Origin: Dictyocoela muelleri
Taxonomy: Eukaryota; Microsporidia
Length of the DNA stretch: 15,137 nucleotides
Direction: 5' to 3'
Assembly: GCA_016256075.1 (NCBI GenBank)
Contig: SDVU01000323.1
Location: forward strand, 1-15,137
A program made the translations under genes and the position numbers. Positions within the stretch are counted from its first letter, which is position 1. Each line of letters begins with the position of its first letter. The notes under the pieces are model-generated. The model was not told the DNA's origin. It saw only the letters and a list, made by a program, of their open reading frames with translations, and did not search any database. Below are positions 8,823-15,137 of this stretch, piece after piece.

Positions 8823-8990
8823 ACAACTCTAAGTGTATTATTTGAAATAAGCGTAAAATCACAGCTTATTGGTCATAATTATTATAAAAATTTTTACTGA
8901 TCATTTATGAAAGTTTAATAAAATTATGATAATTTTAACTGAATATAACTAGCGATTATAAGCTTTTTAAATAATAATGTTGTAATTTCT
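8815..8990. mobile_element. Diverged palindromic element related to the Merlin arms
   Basis: TATTTGAAATAAGCGTAAAA at 8839-8858, continuing TCAC, closely matches TATTTGAAATAAACGTAAAA in the right Merlin arm (from 10924). The sequence before it also aligns loosely with that arm (ATAAGA at the same distance). Positions about 8837-8895 and 8925-8985 form an imperfect inverted repeat. It therefore looks like a third, older and shortened copy of the palindromic unit, without a transposase. Confidence 0.55.
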
Positions 8991-9579
8991 TCGTAATGAT
9001 GGTGATTTATATTTTATAGATAGAGTATAAATTCGGGTGAGATCCGAAAGACTGTGAAAATCCATTTCAGATTTTTATAGGATAGTTTATTTGGTGTAAG
9101 GCTGTAAATCGCTTACTCAAAGGTAGGATTTCATGAGAATTTTTTAAAAAATTAAAATATAAAATAAATATAATTTATTTTTATTCTAAAACAAAATTTA
9201 TTTTTGATTAAATATTCAACTATTTCAAGCCTTATTTACACAATTTTTCATGCTCATTATTCTTAATAATATAATAACTCCCGAAAACTTGTTTATAAAT
9301 CATACAATGTAGGATTTTTATTCATAACCTTCTTTTCTTGACTATTTTAATTAAAACAGAGATTTTCAGATTACCAACGTTTTTGGCAACCAAAATGAAT
9401 GAGTAGGGGTAATGGAAGTTATCTGCAAGAAATACGCAATCAACTGGTGTGAAAGTTACCAGGTTTATTTTTATATAAATCATCTTATTACTATTTTTGG
9501 TCTTCTTTCATACGCAATAAAACTAAAAAAACATATAAGAAGTGTATATGAGAAACGAACCAGCAAACTGCTTTAAATG
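8991..9579. other. AT-rich stretch without recognisable genes
   Basis: No gene could be supported. Short stretches (9040-9130 and 9380-9470) are less AT-rich and could be element remnants, but I found no terminal repeat or protein motif in them. Confidence 0.45.
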
Positions 9580-9596
9580 AAATTTCGGTTCTCAAA

Positions 9597-9908
9597 CGAC
9601 TTCCCGCCCTTTATTTTATAAAAAAAACGTGATCCATAAGAGTAAATTAGATGATTCTTATTTGAATTAAGAAAAAATCACTGTTAATCTTCAGATATAA
9701 TAATAAAAATAATTTTAAGTCTTTATAAGGAAGTTCACTAAAATTTCCGTATTGAGGAAATTTTTGTAAACTTCCTTATATAGACCTAAAATTATTTTTA
9801 TTATTATATCTGAAGATAAATAGTGATTTTTCTTATTTCAAATAAGAATCATTTAATTTCATCTTATAGATCACGTTTTATTTTTCAAAATAGGGGGTGG
9901 CTAAGTCG
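9597..9908. repeat. 312-bp near-palindrome in the left Merlin arm
   Basis: The two halves fold back on each other around 9749-9755 with high identity, roughly 85-90% by eye. Both ends carry CGACTT...CC at the same distance from the centre. Both halves share TCTTCAGATATAATAATA and the central AAATTTCC/GGAAATTT. It could form a long cruciform. Confidence 0.85.
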
Positions 9909-10078
9909 GGTCGTATGTTAACTTTTATATAGAAAAAAATAACCCCTATGTTTAACCGCTTGAATCGTGCTACTGACCAATAATTTATCAGTTTTATTGC
10001 AAAAAATGTGTAATATAAAAGATTTATTGCAAGCATAGAAATAATTCGAACAGTTAAATTCTGTTTATTGTGCAATAA

Positions 10079-10810
10079 ATCTCTATCCTAAATAATAACA
10101 AACAATATAATATAGGCAAGACATGGTGGAATTTTCGTTGCAAATTATCATACAATTTGCTCGATGATAGTTCTTAATCCGGCAAAAAAAAATCCACCTT
10201 TGTTTTCATGAAATTCGCCTTTTATTTTTACAGTCGAAATAATTTTACGGCTGACTATATTATTAAAAATTTAAATATAGGAGAAATAAAATATGCCTTA
10301 ATCTTATCGATTGTCAGGGTTAAAATATCTAATTACGTAAAAAAATAATAAAAGGCAGCTGGGAAGAATTTTTAAAGAAGTCAAAATTGATGAAACGTTT
10401 AGGGCGAACCGTAAATATGGTGTTGGGGATATAGGTAAGCAAGTTTAAGTATGGGGTGCTGTTGAATATGGTACTTATTATTGCTATGTTGAGGTAGTGC
10501 AGAATAGAAAAAAGGCAACATCTATTCCCATAATAAAAAGGGTGAGAAAAAAATCTTAAATTATTTCTGATAGATTGGCGGCATAGAATTTAATTGATGG
10601 TTGTTACCGCGATACTGTTGCCATAAGTATAATTTTGTTTATCCATTAACAAAGGCTAATACTTAACTAATAGAAAATCTTTGGCTACATCTAAAAAATA
10701 AAACACTTTAGTTACGGTATCAAACTAGATACACTTCAGGATCATTTGAACATATTTATGTTCTTTAGAAATCATAAGGACGTAGATTTTGTCGAATTTT
10801 CAATTATTTT
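10079..10810 (+). pseudogene. ISXO2/IS1595-type (Merlin) transposase pseudogene
   Basis: In the family this DDE transposase excises and inserts the element. The first open stretch (10079-10342) contains WWNFRC and GKKKSTFVFMKFAFYF, placed like the zinc-ribbon tail and start of the helical linker, then NNFTADYIIKNLNIGEIKYA. The catalytic core follows in a second frame: VKIDET with the first Asp at 10389-10391, then RKYGVGDIGKQV, VWGAVEYGTYYCYVEVVQNR and ISDRLAA with the second Asp at 10569-10571. A third frame carries IENLWLHLKNKT with Glu at 10673-10675, about 34 residues after the second Asp. The end is YGIKLDTLQDHLNIFMFFRN in a further frame. All three catalytic residues are kept. Frame changes lie near 10345, 10630 and 10710, and in-frame stops near 10175, 10455, 10557, 10587 and 10661. 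Length is about 245 codons, usual for the family. It is clearly inactive. Confidence 0.85.
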
Positions 10811-10860
10811 ATAAAATAAAAATTGAATTTTTTTTTCTATATAAAAGTTAACTTACAATC

Positions 10861-11174
10861 CGACTTAGCAGCCCTCTATTTTGGATAAAATGTCATCCAT
10901 AAGAGAAAATTTAATGAGTTTTATTTGAAATAAACGTAAAATCACGAGTTATAATTAGATATAAAATAAGAATAATTCTAGGTATATATAAAAAAGTTCA
11001 CTAAAATTTCCGCTTTGCGAAAAATTTTGAATATTCCATATATGGCTTTTTTAAATTTTATTTTTATTATATCTGATTATAACTCGTGATTTTACGCTAT
11101 TTTCAAATATTAATCATTCAATTCCCTTTTATGGATGACGATTTTTTATAAAATAGGGATGGGCGGCTAAGTCG
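10861..11174. repeat. 314-bp near-palindrome in the right Merlin arm
   Basis: CGACTTAGCAGCCC at the left end and GGGCGGCTAAGTCG at the right end flank two complementary halves centred near 11017. Both halves carry CGTAAAATCACGAGTTATAA, a variant absent from the left arm's palindrome. Identity between the halves is lower than in the left copy, roughly 75-80% by eye. Confidence 0.85.
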
Positions 11175-11328
11175 TTGGAGAACGAAATTTATTGCTTATA
11201 TTGATATACTTAAATTACCTCTCTTCTTTTCTTTTGAGAGCCACAACCCTTTTTATATCTTTTTTTTCATAAATAAACAAATTATTATCGAAATAAATTT
11301 CAAAGTCAGAATTGAAAGATCAAAAAAA

Positions 11329-11430
11329 ATGGTTGTTTTGACTTGTTCAGCAGATTTTAAATGGATTCATGGGTATTTAGCTTTAGATTTTGATTGTCTT
11401 AAGGCTGAAAAACCACCCGCCTATTGGTGA
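11329..11430 (+). CDS. Possible short coding frame, unrecognised
   Basis: A 33-residue frame begins ATG at 11329 and includes VVLTCSADFKWIHGYLALDF and ends KPPAYW. It is the tail of an open stretch of about 92 codons without stops from 11152, which crosses the outer edge of the Merlin arm. The residue mix (Cys, Trp, Pro, His) is less biased than in chance AT-rich frames. There is no recognised domain. It could be a gene remnant cut by the Merlin insertion, or chance. Confidence 0.2.
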   Translation: MVVLTCSADFKWIHGYLALDFDCLKAEKPPAYW

Positions 11431-12229
11431 GTGATTTTACTCCCTTGCTTTGTTTATTCGATTTTTAAAGCTTGTTTGGTGTGTATTGCATCAGAGTTTA
11501 TTACCTTTGACATAAAAAATTTATGTTAAATATTTATTTATAAATTTTTAGATAAAATTTGACAAAAATGTGATTTTTTATATTAAATTTTTTTTTAATG
11601 AATTTTTAATATACAAACCGGTTATTCACTACTCTATTAGTGAACAAATCGACTTGTTCCAGAAAATTACATATTTTTTATTAAAAATAATCGTCAAATC
11701 GGAAGTTATTTTCAGTTATAGTAATAATAACTTGCAATTTATATTTTATTAAAAAGTAAATTTTTAAATTTTCCTTTGAGAATGTGATTTCCTCAAAATA
11801 AAGGGGAGTGAATAGCCCGTTAGCAAACCTAAAATTTCTTACATAACTATATTTTCTTAACTCCAATCATAGATCAATCAATAATTTGAAAAATTTAAGT
11901 TTTCATAAGTATGCAATATAATATAAATTAAAAGCTATTAATAGGTAGTAATTTTTTTATTACTTGTATATTTCTAGAAATCTAGCTTTGAACATATAAA
12001 TAAATTTATTTAAAATTATTAAAGATTAAAATCATTATTTTTATTTCTGAATTGTAGTTAATACATATATTTATTCCATTAATCAAAAAAAAAAACATAA
12101 AAATAACAAAATGAGGCGTCAATTAATATAAAATAATATATTTAATTTAAAACCGTAAAGGTAAAAATTTTTTTAAAAAAATAAAAAAATTCGAAATTTT
12201 GCTTTTTTCGGAAAGTAGACTACATTTAA
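11431..12229. other. AT-rich stretch without recognisable genes
   Basis: Only short K/N/I/F-rich open frames occur on both strands (for example 11570-11752 plus and 11681-11866 minus, which overlap). Neither shows a motif. No repeats or element ends were found apart from weak local hairpins. Confidence 0.5.
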
Positions 12230-12371
12230 AAAAAAATTTTTAGTGTGGTATACGTTCCGAAGAAGACCTAGATTTTTCAATGAAATTCTAAGATTTATGA
12301 CATTTGGAGTCCGGAGAAAAATTTAAATATGAAAAAGGGGTCCACACATCAAAAAAGTTTGAGAACCACTG
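12230..12371 (-). mobile_element. hAT element end (right-hand)
   Basis: The sequence closes with AGTTTGAGAACCACTG at 12356-12371. Its complement, CAGTGGTTCTCAAACT, matches the left end at 6204 at 14 of 16 positions. A GGGGTCC motif follows inward at 12337-12343, as on the left. The 8 bp outside (ACTTACAT) do not match CTCTAGAC outside the left end, so the two may belong to different insertions. No transposase is adjacent. Confidence 0.6.
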
Positions 12372-12790
12372 ACTTACATGATACACGTATATATTTTACA
12401 AATATAAAAGATTGTGAGATCTGAAACATTTTAGGTCATTTTTCAGTATTACTCTCGAGCTTTTATTTTTCCTTATCTTTTATTTCTAGCATAATTGAAG
12501 CCTTTTTAAATTGCTAAAGATAGAAGATATAAAATTTAATAATACAAACAGGAGTATTAAGATGATTCTTTTAAAATATATCTTCGGGTTTTTGTATGAT
12601 TTTATTTTTGGAAAATAAAAGTGTATCAAGTAGGTAATTAGAACTGTAAATTTTTAAAAAGTCATCTTAATTAAAATAAAATTAAATTAAAAAAATAAAT
12701 AAAAAAGGTTTTTAATAGGTATTAAAAACAAATTTTAAGACTAAAATAAAGGTTTTCAATTCTTTTAAGTCGTGATTATTTTCTAATATT
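12372..12790. other. AT-rich stretch without genes
   Basis: No coding frame or repeat could be supported. I looked here for the missing 3' half of the Tigger transposase and did not find its motifs. Confidence 0.45.
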
Positions 12791-12795
12791 TAAAG

Positions 12796-13200
12796 TTAAA
12801 ATAAATATGAAATACTTAAAAATATACAAAGAGTTACTTTATCATCCAAACCATAAATTTCATAAATATCTTGAACTTGATTTTCACACTTATTATAAAA
12901 GAAAACGCAAACTTTATCATCAAAAATTGCAGCACCCATTCTACCTATTTTTAATTTAGAAGTTAGAGATCGCAAATAATTGAAATATTTTGAAAGCATA
13001 TATGGGAGAGAATATCCACCTGTCAATTTATAACTTGAACTAGACCATGAATTTTCCTTAATTATATCTTTTCCCAGAGCTTCAACATGGTTAAAAATTA
13101 TAATAAGTTTTTTTTCTTCATTAGTCTTACTATCTATTATTTTGTGGTCAAAATCGTTCAATTCAATTTTAGCTCTTCTTTTTATTTTCAAAATCCTCAA
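12796..13200 (-). CDS. Hypothetical protein, 134 codons, probably partial
   Basis: This is the longest open frame in the window. The ATG at 13200 is the first in the frame, but the true start is doubtful, because same-strand coding-like stretches lie directly upstream in other frames (13172-13318 and 13339-13452). The first 45 residues are charged and Lys-rich (KIKRRAKIELNDFDHKII). The middle has a Ser cluster and Gly/Tyr-rich sequence (SWSSSSYKLTGGYSLPYMLS, residues about 50-70). It is followed by KIGRMGAAIFDDKVCVFFYN (about 84-103) and YEIYGLDDK (about 114-122). The end is hydrophobic. There is no signal peptide and no convincing membrane segment except possibly the C-terminal tail. The balanced residue use is better than in chance frames nearby. 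I do not recognise the family. It may be a decayed host gene-family member or a transposon protein. Confidence 0.45.
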   Translation of the reverse strand: MRILKIKRRAKIELNDFDHKIIDSKTNEEKKLIIIFNHVEALGKDIIKENSWSSSSYKLTGGYSLPYMLSKYFNYLRSLTSKLKIGRMGAAIFDDKVCVFFYNKCENQVQDIYEIYGLDDKVTLCIFLSISYLF

Positions 13201-13318
13201 TATTTTTTATTTTTTTATTTATTGTTCTGATTGTAGCATTCATATCATCAAAAAAGCAGTTTATATTAAGCCCAATTAATCTTTGAAAAATATTATCAAA
13301 AATTTCCTTATTATTAGC
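13172..13318 (-). pseudogene. Coding-like stretch upstream of the hypothetical protein
   Basis: A stop-to-stop frame of 49 codons on the same strand as the 134-codon frame, overlapping its first 29 bases. It has plausible protein character (IFDNIFQRLIGLNINCFFDD, then a Lys-rich helix-like tail). It lacks an early start codon. It probably belongs to the same broken gene. No domain recognised. Confidence 0.35.
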
Positions 13319-13338
13319 TCAAATTAAACCTTTTTTTA

Positions 13339-13452
13339 ATAAGTTAACCTTTTTTTATTTGCTTCTCCTACCACAGAGGCCCGTACATCCTGAAGCCTAT
13401 GAGGAATAAGAATGCTAAAATAATTGTAAAAAGGGAAATCATTAGAATTCGC
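13339..13452 (-). pseudogene. Coding-like stretch, possible N-terminal part
   Basis: A stop-to-stop frame of 38 codons on the minus strand with markedly higher G+C, including PHRLQDVRASVVGEANKKRL. The island at 13370-13410 is one of the few GC-richer patches in this half of the window. It reads like genuine protein sequence but has no recognised family. Its position suggests it is the upstream part of the same degraded gene. Confidence 0.35.
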
Positions 13453-15040
13453 TTACTGTTTGAAAAAAAAATCTAAATACATGGGCTGTGAATTTTCTTT
13501 TTATATTTTAAATTTCTCGAAAAAGGGTTTAAAAGAGAAATACAAATAATTCCATATTTAGAATTTTGATAATTTAAAAATTTCTAAGATTTTGTAAAAA
13601 ATAATTATAAAGTCTTTTTATAAAAATATTAAAAACTTATAATTCTATTTTTATTGTTTTTTGTATGTTATGGAATTGTATTTGATTATTCTTGTTATCT
13701 ATTTTTTATTTATAATTTGTATGGTAGCATAAGAATTGAATAATTAATTGTTATTTTTAAATATCTATAATAACGAATTTTTAAAATCAAATAATTTACT
13801 GAGATTTTTCGAATTATCGAGATTAAAATTATTTTTTAAAATTAATAAAGACATTGATGACCAAATCAATTTTCTAAATTTATACTTAAAATTAAATAAA
13901 GAATTTAATATGATAAAAAACAACAAAGATTGTATAGAGAAGTTAAAAATAACGATTGAATATAATTATAGAATTTGATTATGAAAATTTAAAAATCATT
14001 AAAAAGTAAAAAGCAAAATCATTCATATTCGTTGTTTAATTGATGTTAACATTTTTTTAATAAAGAATATTCAATTTCTAATCAAAAATTTATTAAATTT
14101 AAATTTTTAATTTTTAAGAAAGTTGGTAAAGTTAAGAAGCTGATAAGTAATTAATATTAAAAAGTGTTTTTTAATTATTTTCGAGACGAAAGAATTAGTT
14201 AAAAAGCCTTTCATTATGAATTTTGAAAAGTAAAATTTTTAATAAGATAACATTCATATTGTAAAAAATGAAAATAGAGTAGATCCTAGGTTGTTAAAAT
14301 TAGGATTTTTTCTAATACGAAAAAGCGGGTTCTCCTAATAAAGATTAGTATAATTATTGAAGATAAGATGTTACTTTTTTGAAAAAATATGAAAAATAAA
14401 AAAAATCTTGAAAATCAAATTTTTTATTGTTGTGTAATAAGCATTATCCATGATTAAATTTTTGATTTAACAATATTTGAATTTTTACCGAAATTTATCA
14501 GATTTTTCTTGAATTCCGTTGAATGAAGAATTGATTTTCGTTTTTGTCGAACTTGGCTAGATGCTTAGTTTTGGCTAAACTGACAAACTCGTCACTAACA
14601 AGGTGTATAATTTTATTTTAGAATATACCCTCTATGTTACATGAAAAAGAAATTAAAATAATTAATTATTGAAACGTGAAACAAATGAAAAAATATAAAT
14701 TTTTTTCTCGCATAGATTCAAATGATTATTCAATTATTAAAATTTACATTTATATTTATTCTATATATCGAAAATCGAATATATTAATCAAAAAAAATTA
14801 GTATGATATAAATTCAAATTTTCTATTAATTTCTAATATCTTAAAATCACGAAAAATTTTGTAACTAATATATCAGAATATTCGCAAATTTTTGATAGGT
14901 TTTTATAATTTTAGGCTCATTTATAAGCTCAATTTGTTAAATGGTGCTTTCACGCACCTAATGGAATTTTTCGTGAATGTAATGAATTGTTTTAAAAAAA
15001 ACTTAAATCAATTATTTATTTTTAAAAACATTAATACAGC
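13453..15040. other. Long AT-rich stretch without supportable genes
   Basis: The open frame at 13748-13978 (plus) opens with TTG and is almost entirely K/N/I/L/F; its first ATG is at 13909. It has no motif, so I regard it as chance. The frame at 14892-15101 runs into the terminal repeat array and is likewise unsupported. No terminal repeats, RNA genes or protein motifs were found in between. Confidence 0.5.
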
Positions 15041-15046
15041 CCTTTT

Positions 15047-15137
15047 CATTATTATAACTAACTTTTTTCATTATTATAACTCACTTTCTTCATTATTATA
15101 ACACACTTTTTTCATTATTATAACTCATTTTTTCATT
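15047..15137. repeat. 22-nt tandem array at the window end
   Basis: CATTATTATAAC starts at 15047, 15069, 15091 and 15113, and a fifth CATT at 15134 is cut off by the window end. Steps are 22, 22, 22 and 21 nt. The unit (about CATTATTATAACTCACTTTT) resembles the outer array unit of the foldback at 6405-6500, and the copies are less diverged than there. It is probably the outer arm of another foldback element continuing beyond the window. Confidence 0.85.

Larger units (their letters stand above)
9580..11190 (+). mobile_element. Merlin-superfamily DNA transposon with palindromic arms
   Basis: This is a 1.6-kb element with two inverted arms of about 361 bp, 9580-9940 and 10830-11190. They match at the outer edge (AAATTTCG-TTCTC...), through CGACTTAGCCGCCC, and at the inner edge (GTTAACTTTTATATAGAAAA). 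Each arm consists mostly of a near-palindrome of its own, 9597-9908 and 10861-11174. The central part carries an ISXO2/IS1595-type transposase pseudogene on the plus strand, which defines the superfamily. Merlin elements are known for variable, sometimes long terminal repeats and short 8-9 bp target duplications; I could not find a convincing duplication here. The element is inactive. Confidence 0.8.

Noticed and set aside
9878-10075. 65-codon minus-strand open frame
   Set aside because: It runs antisense through the Merlin left arm and the 5' leader of the transposase pseudogene, with no motif of its own.
11570-11866. Overlapping 60- and 61-codon frames on opposite strands
   Set aside because: Low-complexity residue content and no motif; consistent with chance.
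13748-13978. 76-codon plus-strand open frame
   Set aside because: It opens with TTG, its first ATG is late, and it is almost only K, N, I, L, F and D. No motif or upstream signal.
14892-15101. 69-codon plus-strand open frame
   Set aside because: Its 3' end is the 22-nt tandem array and the rest is low-complexity.
6387-15137. CRISPR-like array interpretation of the 21-22 nt repeats
   Set aside because: Units are contiguous with no spacers, are mirrored in inverted arms, and sit in eukaryotic transposon context.

Overview
The window is very A+T-rich (roughly three quarters or more by eye), eukaryotic in character, and made almost entirely of decayed transposable elements. I see no intact host gene. 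The mixture is a Ty3/Gypsy fossil, a pogo/Tigger relative, hAT ends, a Merlin (ISXO2/IS1595-like) element and several inverted-repeat elements, with only short K/N/I/F-rich open frames between them. This suggests a TE-rich, AT-rich genome, such as an expanded microsporidian genome or possibly an invertebrate. The assignment is inference; nothing here identifies the species.

Region by region: 1-2520 holds a broken Ty3/Gypsy pol/gag copy on the minus strand and a second, separate gag-like piece. 2737-2808 is a degenerate tRNA-like sequence, followed by a short coding-like stretch (2939-3091). 3340-3540 has imperfect palindromes. 3540-4840 is mostly AT-rich sequence without genes. 4846-6203 is the left part of a Tigger-type DNA transposon: terminal repeat, then a degraded transposase. 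It stops exactly at the codon for the second catalytic aspartate, where a hAT end (6204) begins in a TCTAGA target.

6387-8533 is a large foldback element. Its arms carry 20-22 nt tandem repeats, and a second inverted-repeat element (6606-7216) with the same arm design sits inside its left arm. Once that nested insert is removed, the two outer arms are nearly equal in length. 8815-8990 is a diverged palindrome related to the Merlin arms.

9580-11190 is a Merlin-superfamily element. It has a pseudogenised transposase in the middle and two arms of about 361 bp, each containing a complete 312-314 bp near-palindrome. 12371 is the right end of a hAT element. 12796-13452 (minus strand) is the best candidate for an unrecognised gene, but it is broken into frames. 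The window ends in another 22-nt tandem array (15047-15137), probably the start of another foldback arm.

The organising theme is nested insertion and palindrome-rich element ends. The most unusual items are the Merlin element with palindromic arms and the nested foldbacks with short-period repeat arms.
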